Part shown: positions 1 to 10,859 of the stretch, in pieces
Position numbering within the stretch: position 1 is the first letter of the stretch
Layout: every line of letters begins with the position of its first letter
Assembly: GCA_007570785.1 (NCBI GenBank)
Contig: ML664157.1
Span: 7,830,074 to 7,894,073 of the forward strand
Direction: 5' to 3'
DNA: 64,000 nucleotides
DNA from: Antilocapra americana
Lineage: Eukaryota > Chordata > Mammalia > Artiodactyla > Antilocapridae
Made by a program: the position numbers and the translations under genes
The notes under the pieces: model-generated
Databases searched by the model: none
What the model was told of the DNA's origin: nothing
The model's input: the letters and a program-made list of their open reading frames with translations, nothing else

Positions 1-529
1 AAAAGTGGAAGTGAATGGAAAGCTTTCTTAATTGCAATTTTCCCCCTACTTATCCAGGTCTAGTTGGCTATAATAAAATGCACTCTGATTAGCAGTCAAT
101 AGTTTGAACAGAAAAAGACTATAAAAATAGTCTTTAAAAACCTAGGATGAAGAGAAGTGAGAATGTTTGAAGATAACAAATTTCAAACTTTTCATCCCAT
201 TGTCAGGATACCAAGTCCTTTGTGAACTCTGAAATTGTTAAAACTGCAAATAAAGTGTTAATAGAAGTACAGGTGAAGGGTCTTATGTTGAAGTCTGCTG
301 ATTGCAAACACAAAGATGTGTTATGTAATAACTTTTCTGTTTCAGTGGGGCTCAAATAATAGAAAAAAGTGAAAAAAAAAGGAAATTGAATACAAGAGGG
401 TTTCTTCAGAGGAAGGAAAATTAACCTTTTAATGTAAATAACAGGCATTTTGCCAAAAAATGATTTTAGAATAGGCATGATTGAGATGGGTGTGTGCAAA
501 GTGCAAGAACTGATCATTGTAGAACACTT
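1..529. other. Unassigned AT-rich intergenic DNA
   Basis: No recognisable repeat or exon. The minus-strand frame covering 203-517 is low-complexity and hydrophobic, with no domain I recognise, and looks like chance. Confidence 0.5.
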
Positions 530-650
530 ACACTGTGGTATGCATTTTGCTTTATATACTTTATTTCATGTAATCCTTGTGTGTATGAGCCCAAGGAGCT
601 GAGTAGCAAGGCATATACATTTTTACAAATTAGGAGAGAAGTCATTTTCT
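530..650 (-). repeat. Probable MIR SINE fragment
   Basis: Reads as a decayed antisense MIR: a 'gcttt-tatatactttatttcatgtaatcctt' like stretch, then a 'ttttacaaattaggagag' part that matches the usual MIR run 'ttttacagatgaggaa'. Heavily diverged, as expected for a mammal-wide element. It could be chance AT-rich similarity. Confidence 0.45.
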
Positions 651-1117
651 CAAACTCCTAGAATATGTCAGTTCTACAAGATCCTATAACTTACTGACTG
701 CTTCTTGCCAATAAGAGAAACAACAGTTTCTAGTATTTTGGAAAGGGAGACAGTGGAAAAAGAAATTGCAGAGAGAGCATATTCATGAATTTTGTCTGGT
801 TAGTTCAATTTTATCATTTTTTTTTTTAAACAAAATAGATGCTTTGATGGTCACATAACCAGGGAATTTTATTTTTTCAGTTGTATGTTCCAAGTGTTTA
901 TTACAATCACCCTCCAAATCTCAAAACATCTCATCTATTTCATTACAACCTATTGACTGTAATTTTCCATTTTATGACCACATATATTTGTATCCTAATG
1001 GGTAGAAATCCACTCTAAATCTGAGTAATTTTAAAGATCACATCAAACTTAAAGAGAGAAAAGACTTACTTTAAGGCACAGAGGAAATAGAAGACATGGA
1101 CAATGAATCTTAAATAT
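651..1117. other. Unassigned intergenic DNA
   Basis: No coding or repeat signature that I can support; a short poly-T run lies near 817-828. Confidence 0.45.
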
Positions 1118-1202
1118 ATATTGGGTTGGCCAAGTGCTCATTTGGATTTCTCTGTAAGATGTTATGGAAAAACCTAAATAAACCTTTTGCCCAACCCAAT
1201 AA
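1118..1202. mobile_element. Mariner-derived palindromic mini-element
   Basis: Inverted termini 'ttgggttggccaa' (1121-1133) and 'ttgcccaacccaa' (about 1187-1199) face each other, and the whole 80-bp unit is nearly self-complementary, flanked by TA. Ruminant genomes carry many such non-autonomous mariner footprints. No transposase sequence is present, so it could only move with an enzyme supplied from elsewhere. Confidence 0.75.
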
Positions 1203-1481
1203 AATTTAAATGTTGAGCCTGGTAAAACTAATGTATATATAAGCATTTGAAACTCATATAATGAAGCACAATGCAAATATAAGTCAATATAGATTGTTTT
1301 GCCCATAAGGCCCAAGAATCCAGACTGATGTTATGCCCAAGGCTAAAGACAATGACTACTGGATTCTGCAAGAGCAAACTGCTTATAGAGTGTACGATTT
1401 TGACTACAGTTACAAGGTTAATAGCTTTTAGTGAACTTTGTTTCACAAATAGTTTAGTTTTAATTGCATGGTATTTTAACC
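1203..1481. other. Unassigned DNA between mariner and L1
   Basis: Open frames exist on both strands (1328-1552 plus, 1228-1542 minus) but resemble no known protein, and the plus frame runs into the L1. Confidence 0.4.
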
Positions 1482-1695
1482 ATTCCAAAAACCATATGAT
1501 CATTTCAACAGATCCAGAAAAACTTTTGATAAAACTCAACATCTATTTATGATAAAAGAAAAAATCCTCTCAAGAAAATGGTCATAGAGGTAACATACCT
1601 CAAAATTAAGAAGTCTGTGAAAAACTCACAGCTAATATCATATCCAATGGTGAAAACCTGAAAGCATTTGTTATAAGATTTGAGACAAAACAAAA

Positions 1696-1887
1696 GTGCC
1701 CACTCTAGCCATTGATATTCAGCACAGTATTGGAAGTCCTAATCATAGCAATCAGAGAAGAAACATAGATAAAAGAAACCTAAATTGGAAAGAAGAAGTA
1801 AAACTGTCACTGTTTGCAAATGACATGATACTATACACTGAAAATCCTAAAGATGCCATCAGAAAAACTACAAGATCGCATCAATGA
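1696..1887 (+). pseudogene. L1 ORF2 reverse-transcriptase fragment
   Basis: A 63-residue remnant of the L1 RT palm. It ends in the region of the catalytic aspartates, where 'FANDMILYTEN' replaces the usual F-A-D-D: the first D of the active pair is N, so the site is inactive even apart from truncation. Stops and frameshifts lie on either side. Confidence 0.8.
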
Positions 1888-2346
1888 ATGTGTTAAAATT
1901 GCAGGATAAAAAAAATAATACACAGAAATCAGTTGCATTTCTATATACTAACAACAAACCATCAGAAAGAAAAATTAAGGAAACAATCTCATTTAGCACA
2001 TCAAAAAGAATATCTAGGAATAAACCTAGTTAAGGAAGTAAAAGATCTGTACTCAGAAAACTATAAGAAACTGATGAAAGAAATGGAAGATGACTAACAC
2101 AGATAGAAAGATAATATTATGTTGTTGGATTGGAAGAATTTATATTGTTAAAATGACCATGAATTCAGATTATGAACTCCTTATTGTCAAATTCACACTT
2201 AAATTGAAGAAAGTATGGAAAACCACTAGACCATTCAGGTATGACCTAAATCAAATTTCTTATGATTATATAGTGGAAGTGACAAATAGATTCATGGGAT
2301 TCAATCTGATAGACAGAGTGCCTGAAGAAAGTCCAAGTGCCAATAG

Positions 2347-3778
2347 ATGGAGGTTCATGACATTGTACAGGAGACAGGGGTCAAGACCATTCCCAAGAAA
2401 AAGAAATGCAAAAAGGCAAAATGGTTGTCTGAGGAGGTCTTACAAATACTGAGAAAAGAAGTCAAAGGCAAAGGAGAAAAGGAAAGATATATCCATTTGA
2501 ATGCAGAGTTCCAAAGAATAGCAAGGAGAGATAAGAAGGCCTTCCTCATGGATCAGTGCAAAGAAATAGAGGAAAACAATAGAATGAGAAAGACTAATGT
2601 TCTCTTCAGGAAAATTAGAGATATCAAGGGAAAATTTCATGCAAAGATGGGTACAATAAAGGACAGAAATGGTATGAAACTAACAGAAGCAGAAGATATT
2701 AAGAAGAGGTGGAAAAAATACACAGAAGAACTGTACAAAAAAGATATTCATGACCCAGATAACCAGAATGGTGTGATCACTCACCTAGAGCCAGACATCC
2801 TGGAATGTGAAGTCAAGAGGGCTGCAAACAAAGCTAGTGGAGGTTATGGAATTCCAGTTGCGCTATGTCAAATCCTAAAAGATGATGCTGTGAAAGTGCT
2901 CCACTTATCTCAGCAAATTTGGAAAACTCAGCAGTGGCCACCAGACTGGAAAAAGGTCATTTTAATTCCAATCCCAAAGAAAGGCAATGACAAAGAATGC
3001 TCAGACTACAACACAATTGCACTCATCTCACATGCTAGTAAAATAATGCTCAAAATTGTCCAAGCCAGGCTTCAACAGTATGTGAATTCTGAACTTTCAG
3101 ATGTTCAAGCTGGATTTAGAAAAGGCAGAGGTACCAGAGATCAAATTCCCAACATCTGTTAGATCATTGAAAGCAAGAGAGTTTCAGAAAAACATCTATT
3201 TCTGCTTTACTGACTATGCCAAAGCCTTTGACTGTGTGGATCACCATAAACTCTAGAAAATTTTGAAAGAGATGGGAATACCAGACCACCTGACCTGCCT
3301 CTTGAGAAACCTGTATGCAGATCATGAAGAAACAGTTAGAATTGGACGTGGAACAACAGACTGATGTCAAATAGGGAAAGGAATACGTCAAGGCTGTATA
3401 TTGTCATCCTGCTTATTTATCTTATATGTAAAGTACATCATGAGAAACGCTGGGCTGGATGAAGCACAAGCTGGAACCAAGATTGCCAGGAGAAATATCA
3501 ATAACCTCATATACGCAGATGATACCACCCTTATGGCAGAAAAAAGAAGTAAAGAGCCTCTTGATGAAAGTGAAAAAGTTGGCTTAAAGTTAAACATTCA
3601 GAAAACTAAAATCAAGGCATCTGGTCCCAACACTTCATGGCAAATAGATGGGGAAACAGTGGAAACAGTGGCAAACTTTATTTTTCTCTGCTCCAAAATC
3701 ACTGCAGATGGTGACTGCAGTCATGAAATTCAAAGATGTTTACTCCTTGGAAGAAAAGTTATGACCAAACTTATATAG
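2347..3778 (+). pseudogene. BovB ORF2 remnant: linker and reverse transcriptase
   Basis: The longest open frame in the window (2347-3162, 271 residues) covers the lysine-rich linker between endonuclease and RT and then RT motifs such as 'ASGGYGIPV', 'ILIPIPKKGN' and 'DVQAGFRKGRGTRDQ'. Reading frame is lost after 3162, and the RT resumes in 3401-3778 with an intact catalytic 'YADD' ('NNLIYADDTTLMAE'). The start at 2347 is just an internal ATG. Frameshifts, an in-frame stop near 3257 and 5' truncation make it non-functional. Confidence 0.88.
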
Positions 3779-3935
3779 CATATTAAAAAGCAGAGACATT
3801 ACTTTGCTAACAAAGGTTAGTCTAGTCAAAGCCATGGTTTTTCCAGTAGTCATGTATGGATGTGAGAGCTGGACTATAAAGAAAGCTGAGCACTGAAGAA
3901 TTGATGCTTTTGACCTGTGATGTTGGAGAAGACTC

Positions 3936-4181
3936 TTGAGAGTCCCTTGGACTGCAAAGACATTCAACCAGTCCATCCTAAAGGAAATCAGTCCTGAATA
4001 TCCATTGGAAGGACTGATGACAAAGCGGAAACTCCAATACTGTGACCACCTGATGCAACAAACTCAAACTAACTCATTGGAAAAGACCCTGATGCTGAGA
4101 AAGATTAAAGGCAGGAGGAGAAAGGAAAGACAGACGATGAGATGGTTGGATGGCATTACTGACTCAGTGGACATGCATTAG
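3936..4181 (+). pseudogene. BovB ORF2 C-terminal fragment
   Basis: Encodes the conserved BovB tail after the RT ('RVPWTAKTFNQSILKEISPEYPLEGL', only partly shown here: RVPWTAK, then ILKEISPEY and EGLM), followed by a basic 'GRRRKERQTMRWLDG' stretch. It is separated from the RT fragment by frameshifts. It belongs to the same insertion as the preceding entry. Confidence 0.75.
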
Positions 4182-4951
4182 TGTAAACTCCAGGAGCTGA
4201 TGATGGACAGGGAGGCCTGGCATGCTGCAGTCCACAGGGTTGCAGAGTCAGACATGACTGAGCTGAAAATGACTGTACTATCCAGAGGTAATCTACAGAT
4301 TCAATGCAATCTTTATTAAATTACCAATAGCATTTTTCATAGAACTAGAACAAATAATTAAAAAAAAATTGTATGAAAACACAAAATATCCTAAAGAGCC
4401 AAAACAATCTTTTGTGAAAGAAGAATGAAGCTGGAGGAATCAGGCTCTCTGACTTCAGACAATATTACAAAGCTACAGTCATCAAAACAATACCATACTG
4501 GCACAAAATAGACATATAGATCAATGGAACAAGAGAGAAAGCCTAGAAATAGACCTGTGCACTTATTGTCAATTAATCTACAATAAAGGAGGCAAGGAGA
4601 TAGAATGGAGAAAGACGATCTCTTCAGTAGTGATGCTGGGGAAACTGGACAGCTACATATAGATGAGGTTAGGACATTCTCTAATACCATACTCAAAAGT
4701 AAACTTAAAATGGATTAAATATGATACCTAAATATAAGACCAGAAACCATAAAATTCTAGTGAAAAACATAGGCAGAACTCTCTGATTTAAATTGTAGTG
4801 AAATCTTTTTGGATCAGTCTCCTGTAACTAAGGAAATATAGGCAAAAATAAGCAAATGGGGTCTCATTAAACTGAAAAGCATTTGCACAGCAAAGGAAAT
4901 CACTGACAAAACAAAAAGACAATCTACTGAGTGGGAAAAAAAATACTACAT

Positions 4952-5024
4952 GACCAAAATGTTCATTCAGGCTTTCCATAGGCTGTTATGGGAAAATCCA
5001 GATGAACATTTTGGCCAATCCAAT
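4952..5024. mobile_element. Second mariner footprint, inside the L1
   Basis: Near-palindromic: 'ccaaaatgttcatt' faces 'atgaacattttggcc', ending 'ccaatccaata'. L1 reads up to 'gggaaaaaaaatacta' before it and resumes at 'tatttgcaaatgacat' after it. The left terminus is eroded. Its position within an L1 shows it is younger than that L1. Confidence 0.72.
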
Positions 5025-5048
5025 ATTTGCAAATGACATAATCGATAA

Positions 5049-5224
5049 GGGCTTCCCAGATAGCTCGGTTGGTAAGAATCAACTTGCAATGCACAAGATC
5101 CCGATTCGATCCCTGGATTGGGAAGATCCCCTGGAGAAGGGTTGTATTCTGGCCTGGAGAATTCCATGGACTGTATAGTTGATGGGGTTCCAAAGAATTG
5201 GACATGACTGAGCAACTTTCACTT
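5049..5224 (+). mobile_element. Bov-tA SINE (tRNA-Glu derived)
   Basis: Carries the tRNA-like head ('gggcttccca...ggtaagaatc', B-box-like 'gattcgatccctgg') and the Bov-A body ending 'gacatgactgagcaactttcactta'. Such SINEs are transcribed by RNA polymerase III and use LINE enzymes to move. It is inserted in the L1 at 'cgataaggg'. Confidence 0.9.
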
Positions 5225-5404
5225 AGCTTACCTTATCCAACATACATAAATTACACATACAACCCAGCATCATAAAAACAAGCAATCCAATTAAAAAATG
5301 AGCAGAAGAATTGAATAGATACTTTTCCAAAGAGGAAATGCAGATAACCAATAACCACATAAAAAGATGCTCAACATTGTTAATCATCAGGGAAATGCAA
5401 ATCA

Positions 5405-5539
5405 CCCAGAGGGATGAAATCAGGAGGGAGGTGGGAGGGGGCATTCTGGAAGGGGAACAGATGTATACCCATGGTGGACTCATGTCAATGTATGGCAAAA
5501 CCAACACGATAATGTAAAGAAAAATAAATAAAGATAGAT
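5405..5539 (+). mobile_element. Short L1-BT 3' end nested in the older L1
   Basis: Only the G-rich 3' UTR ('ggagggaggtgggaggggg'), the 'atggcaaaaccaa' segment and an A-rich tail are present. Flanked by an imperfect duplication of L1 host sequence, 'atcagggaaatgcaaatca' at 5386-5404 and a similar copy from 5538. A severely 5'-truncated insertion. Confidence 0.8.
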
Positions 5540-6396
5540 CAGGGAATGAAAATAAATTCACTGTTAGAATACTTTATATAATACAATAAAAAATCATATT
5601 ACTATAAAAAAATCCCAATGAGATTTCACCTCACACCTCAGGTTGACTATCATCAAAAAGAATACAAATAACAAATATTTTGGAAGGTGTGGGAAAAAAA
5701 GGATCCCTTGTACACTGTTGGTGGGAATGTAAATTGCTGCAGTCACTGTGGAAAACAGAATGGAAGTTTTTCCTAAAACCAAAACTAGACCTATCATGAT
5801 TCAGCAATTCCACTCCTAGGTATATAAAACACTAACTCAAAAATATGCATGTACCCCTATGTTTATAGCAGCATTATTTACAATAGCCAAGATACAGAAG
5901 TAACTTATGTGTCCATCAACAGATGAGTGGATAAAGAAGATGTGGTATATATATACACAATAGGATATCACTCAACTACAAAAAAGAACAAACTTTTGTC
6001 ATTTGCAGCAATATGGAGGACCTTGGGAAATATTAAGTGAACTATATCAGACAGAGAAAAATAAATACTGTATGATATTACTTACATGTGGAGTCTAAAA
6101 AATATATAATAAATTAGTGAATATAACAAAAATGTGGACTCCCATATATAGAGAACTAGTGAAGAGAGGGAAGTGCAGAAGGGCATTATAGGTGTAGGAG
6201 ATTAAGAGATACAGTCTGTTTTGTAGAATATTAAGTGTAAAATAAGCTAGAGGATATACTGTACAATGTGAAATATAGACAATATTCCACAATATCTGTA
6301 AGTGGAGTATAATGTTAAAAATTATGAATCAATATATATTGTATACCTGTAACTTCTACAATATTATACATCAATTATACTTCAAGTAAAAAAATA

Positions 6397-7280
6397 GAAG
6401 TAGCCTATTTTTTTTTTTTCCCCTTTGGAAACTGCTAGATTCAGAATGAAATTACATTCCAGAATAAATGCAAGCAACGGCTCATCACAAGTTTTATATC
6501 CAAATTCTAAAGCATTTTCATAATAATGAATTCCTTCATTCACTTATTCTTTTATTAAACATATAAGCATGCTGCGAGACATAGGGTGGGGAACAGAGCA
6601 TGTAGTACTGTGTTCACATTTTGATACTAAACATCAAGAGATCATAGAGTCAAAGACAACACCACAAAATTTTAGATTAGAATTTTTTAAAGTGTTTTCT
6701 CAAAGCACTAATCTTGTTTCCTTAAAGCCCTAAAGGGCTTTGTGGTGAAACTCATTTGGCTAACACTGTAATGCATTTTATTGTGCCTTCTTAGAAATTC
6801 ACAGTGCACTCTAATGTAGTGAAAGAAAATTCTACAGGGAAGAAGTCCCTTTAACTTTGTCAGCCTACCCGCGCCCCCCCACCCGACACTTTTTTGAAAA
6901 ATTCTGTTGTTGTGGAACAGCCTAAAGAAGACTTCAGCTCAGAAAGAGGTCTATTGAGACATACTAATTCAGCAGGTCAAAGGTGTGATAAAGATGGACA
7001 AGCAGATGCTAGACTCTGGGATAGCTAGCAGAAGAGCAGAAAAATCTTGCAAATATATCCTAATTCTGCTGCTGAGAGATCAAGTTATTTGAAACAAAAT
7101 CAGCCTGGTAAATAACATTGCTATATTTGCTCTGAAGCTATAAAAACTCCGTCTTTCTCCTCCATTCTTTCCTGTCCAGAAAGGATTCAAGGCAAGTGCC
7201 AGTTAGGGGGTGGGGACTGCCCTAAGGGGCAGTGGTAGAGTTAGATGTACAGGGAGCTAGTTTGTTTTGTTATTTATTTG
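6397..7280. other. Unassigned intergenic DNA
   Basis: Starts with a poly-T/C run at about 6410-6424. No exon, repeat or regulatory feature that I can support. Confidence 0.45.
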
Positions 7281-7455
7281 CAAGGTGGTGTCAACTCTTT
7301 TGTGACCTCATGGGCTGCAGTCCGCCAGGCTCCTCTGTCCATGGAATTTCCCAGACAAGAAGACTGGAGTGGGTTGTGATTTCCTTCTCCTGGGGATCTT
7401 CCTGCCCCAGGGATCAAACCCATGTCTCCTGCACCACAGGCAAATTCTTTAAGTA
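7281..7455 (-). mobile_element. Bov-tA SINE
   Basis: Antisense copy: Bov-A body ('tgacctcatgggctgcag', 'ccaggctcctctgtccatgg') followed by the tRNA-like head ('agggatcaaacccatgtctc', 'aattctttaa'). The open frames on both strands here are only SINE sequence. Confidence 0.88.
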
Positions 7456-7539
7456 ATTTTTTCAGGTGAAGTCTGAATAGGAAAAATTTCAGATTTTCCA
7501 TATCTGAGACATTATTTTACCTTCACAATTGAAGAATAA

Positions 7540-7837
7540 TTAGGCTGAGGATAGAATTCTAGATTCAAAGCAATTTTCCTACAAAACATTGAATATGCTG
7601 CCACATTATTTTCTAGCATCTGATGTTAATGATGAAAAAATATGAAACTCTGATTTCACTTTGTTTCTTTATTTTTTAGTTGTTATTCCCTCCAAAACTT
7701 AGAATTTTGTGGGGTTTCTCCATCTAATGCTTATATCTTTTTTCTTTTTACTATGTATATTATTTATTTTCATTTTCTCTCTTTTATCTTGATAAATTTC
7801 ACCAGGGATTTATTTCATTATCTTAAAAGAAAAAGCT
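7540..7837 (-). mobile_element. Old L1M fragment
   Basis: Matches, with much decay, an antisense pattern common in L1M elements: 'agaattctagattcaaagcaattttc', 'ctgccacattattttctagc', then 'tttatttcattatcttaaaa' ahead of a pyrimidine-rich run. Subfamily not assignable by eye. Confidence 0.5.
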
Positions 7838-8930
7838 TTCAAATTTTAAATAGGTCCCATTTGTTTATTTTTGTTTTTATTTTCATTACTCAAGGAGGTG
7901 CCTCAAAAAGATACTGCTATGACTTATGTCAGAGAGTGGTCTGCCTATGTTCTAAGAGTTTTATAGTATCTGATCTTATATTTAAGTCTTTAATCCATTT
8001 TGAGTTTATTTTTTTACATGGTGTTAGTGTTCTCATTTCATTCTTTTACATGTAGCTGTTCAGTATTCCCAGCACCACTTATTGAAGAGACTGTCTTTTC
8101 TCCACTGTATATTCTTGCCTTTGTCATAGATTAAAACTTGACTGTAGGTGCATGAGTTTATCTGTGAACTTTCTATCCTATTCCATTGACTCATATTTCT
8201 GTTTTTGTGCCTGTACCATACTGTTTTGATGACGTAGCTTTGTAGTGTATTGTGAAGTCAGGGAGCTGATTCCTTCAGCTCTCTTATTCTTTCTCAAAAT
8301 TGCTTTGGTTATTCAGTGTCTTTTGTATTTCCAAACAAATTGTAAGAATTTTTTTTCTAATTCTGTGGAAAAAAAAAAAATCTTTATCACAGCAAAGGAC
8401 CATAAACAAGAAAAAGTCCACAGAATGGGAGAAAATACTTGTACATGAAGTAACCGTCAAGGAATTAGTCTCCAAAACATACAAATAGTTCATGTAGCTC
8501 AATACTTAAAAAACCAAATTAGAAAAAAATCCCAGTAAGATCTAGAGATTGTCATACTGAGTGAAGTCAGAGGAAGACAAATATCATGTGGTATCTCTTA
8601 CATGTGAAATCTTAGAAAAGAAAAAAAAAAGAGAGAGTACAAATGAATTTCTTTACAAAACAGAAAAAGAGATACAGATGTAGGAAACAAACTAAATGGT
8701 TACCAAGGGGGAAAGTTGGGGGAGGGATAAATTGGGAAATTAGGGTTGACATACATACTACTATATTTTAAATAGTAAGGACCTACTGTATAGGATGGGG
8801 TGCTCTACTGAATACTCTATAATGACCTATAAGGGAAAAGAATCTATAAAAGAGTGGATATATGTATAAGTGATTCATTTTGCTGTACAGCAAAAACTAA
8901 CACAGCATTGTAAATCAACTATACGTGATT
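7838..8930. mobile_element. L1 with 5' inversion (twin-priming structure)
   Basis: 7838-8368 is L1 ORF2 in antisense, from 'agctttcaaattttaaatag' (antisense of the region before 'aaaagcttttgcacagc') to 'ctaattctgtgg'. From about 8380 the L1 is sense: 'cacagcaaaggaccataaac' through 3' UTR to 'gtaaatcaactatac' near 8925. The inverted block ends in the consensus where the sense block begins, the known signature of twin priming. No clear A-tail or target duplication remains. Confidence 0.82.
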
Positions 8931-9049
8931 TACCTTCCCCACATTCTCAAGTGACTGCAGAATGCTGCAAGCCTCGCAGTGGGTAGCAACTGGTTGGATC
9001 TATTCCTGCTCACCTGAGCCTAGGGGAGGGTTGGGCTGAAAGCTCCAAA

Positions 9050-9325
9050 AAGGTAATAAAAATATGGAAAGAGATATGCAATATCATTAATATTCATAGA
9101 AATAAAAATTGATTTAATAATGAGTTCTTATTATACAGCTATTAGACTGGCAAAATCTGGGCAGTGCCAAGAGTTGACAAGAATGGGGAGAGACAGGAAA
9201 CCTCACTCACTGATGATCAGAATACAGACTAGGATGTCCTTCTGGAGATCAATGTGACACTGTGCAAATGAAGCACATCTGTACCTGTGATCCAGCAACT
9301 CTAATTCTGGGTATATAAATCTCTC
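9050..9325 (+). mobile_element. Old L1M 3' fragment
   Basis: Decayed match to the L1 3' ORF2 region: 'gcaatatcattaatattcatag', 'ttagactggcaaaatctggg', 'gatccagcaactctaattctgg', then 'gtatata'. Ends at a purine-rich tract (about 9335-9380). Confidence 0.6.
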
Positions 9326-10081
9326 CCCTCCCCTTTTATAGATAAATAGATGACAGAGAGGAGAAAAGAAAAGAGGAGAGAGAATTCATATAGAATATGT
9401 ATGAGGATCTTCATTATATGGATATGTGTGAAGGAGGACAGACAAAATTTAGGGAAATAATTTGATAAAATACGGTAGACACATTGATAAAAACACATAT
9501 TAAATAGAAGAGAATGTTACCATAGTTGTTGGTGCAAATGGATCTGGAAATGAACAAGAGGGAATGCACTAAAAAAAAAAAAAACTTTAATTTTTGTAAC
9601 TCTCTCTATATTCTCTGTCTCACAGTCTCAGAGCTTAATTATCATTGAATTCTGCAATTATCTTCTCTGTCTTTCATTTCCTCATTATTTGGGCTTATTC
9701 TCTTGCTTTTTCTAACTTCTTAAGATGAAATTAGCTTGTTTTCAATATTTGTTTTCTCAAATAAGCTTTCAAAGCTCCCTTCTTTCAAAGCTCACAAAAT
9801 TGTTTATTTTGAGACTAACTGGCTTATAATTCTTGGCTATTAAGTATTTTATATATTATGCATCAAAATAGGCAAAATTATAAACTTTGCTAGAAATTGT
9901 GCAAAAGAATGTCTGAAGATCAAGAAAAACACAAAGGAAGAGTAAATTATTAAACTGGACTATCAAGAGAACTTCTCCCAGAAAGAACTGATAACAAATG
10001 AAAAGATGAACAATATGAGATAAACTTTAAGTGATAAAATCCACTGTTTGATTCTTTCAGATGATCTCAGTCCTGTATTTT
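9326..10081. other. AT-rich DNA with purine tract; unassigned
   Basis: Includes a GA-rich stretch (about 9355-9385) and a 14-A run (about 9571-9584). Parts of 9600-9800 are pyrimidine-rich and could be very old antisense L1, but I cannot support a call. Confidence 0.4.
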
Positions 10082-10114
10082 CATGCACAACTGGTGAGTA
10101 ACCAGTTGTGCATG
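10082..10114. repeat. Perfect inverted repeat, 14-bp arms, 5-base loop
   Basis: 'catgcacaactggt' at 10082-10095 is exactly complementary to 'accagttgtgcatg' at 10101-10114, with loop 'gagta'. Pairing does not extend beyond the arms. It is not part of a repeat that I recognise. Confidence 0.85.
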
Positions 10115-10379
10115 GGACCACTATGGTTGCCAATCTGAAACATAATCTGGAAATAATTTTTGAAACTGCATTTGGCGGCAATTAATGACCAGGTGTGACT
10201 GTGAGCCTCCAAGTTGATTCTAAGTGACTCCTTCCTCCTGGTATTTACACCTTGTAAAATTCCCACCCATACTGTACCGGGTAAGGTAACCAACCTTCCT
10301 TGTATGCTTGGGACTTACCCATTTTTAAGCCAGAAAATCACATTTTAAAATCTGAGAAATCCTTCAGCCCAAGGCAAAG

Positions 10380-10765
10380 CAGGTTCTCCTTGTACCATGG
10401 TTGGTCTCTATGATCAGTAGAATGTGGCAACAGTGATGGTCCATTACGTTACAAAGACTGTGGCTTCCATCTGGGACACTGTCCCATGGCTCGCTCACTC
10501 TNAGGCNACTTCTCATTCTGCAGGAACACAGCTGCCTCTGTAATCGGCCCTGTGGAGAGGCCCATGTGGCAAGAAACTGAGACTGCTGGACATGTGAGTG
10601 AACCTGGAAATGAGTCCTTCCTCAGTTGAGATTTTTAACTGCTACCCTAGCTTAGAGCAGTACGGCCCTTCACAGGGATCCTGAGCCATAGCCAACCAGC
10701 TAATCCGCTACCAGGTTCAGCCCCTTCCTCACAACTTCTGTGAACAGTAAATGAGTTAAAGTGTA
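10380..10765 (+). repeat. Ancient mammalian interspersed repeat, family not named
   Basis: The order of motifs 'agtagaatgtggcaacagtgatgg', 'gtggagaggcccatgtgg', 'gacatgtgagtgaacctgg' and 'gtgaacagtaaatgagtt' follows a widely dispersed mammalian repeat whose end resembles 'gagataataaatg'. Contains the two N bases at 10502 and 10507. Confidence 0.4.
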
Positions 10766-10859
10766 AAACACCAAAGTGCTTGACTCATACTACATATTAT
10801 ATAGGCATCTGCTACTATTAAAAAGTCAAGTTGCAACACTCTAAGTACATACAGGATCA

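Larger units (their letters stand above)
2161..4265 (+). mobile_element. BovB (RTE) LINE, 5'-truncated, inserted in L1
   Basis: Enters near the end of the BovB endonuclease region and runs through the RT to the characteristic 3' tail ('gcagtcc...gagtcagacatgactgag'). An 11-bp target duplication flanks it: 'aaaatgaccat' at 2150-2160 and 'aaaatgactgt' at 4266-4276. Both copies match the L1 target context, so the boundaries are firm. It sits in the same orientation as its L1 host. About 2.1 kb of a roughly 3.2-kb family unit. Confidence 0.93.
1482..6396 (+). mobile_element. L1 LINE (ORF2 RT region to 3' end), host of four nested insertions
   Basis: Begins inside the L1 ORF2 reverse transcriptase ('accatatgatcatttcaaca', matching the RT motif around ISTD) and runs through the C-terminal domain and 3' UTR to an A-rich end near 6390. 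It is broken by a BovB (2161-4265), a mariner footprint (about 4952-5024), a Bov-tA SINE (about 5049-5224) and a short young L1 end (5405-5539). L1 sequence resumes correctly after each one, so they are insertions rather than separate neighbours. It is 5'-truncated, without ORF1 or endonuclease, and dead. Confidence 0.88.

Noticed and set aside
2347..3162. 271-residue open frame as a possible host gene
   Set aside because: Its motifs are BovB reverse transcriptase and it lies in a bounded BovB insertion with target duplications.
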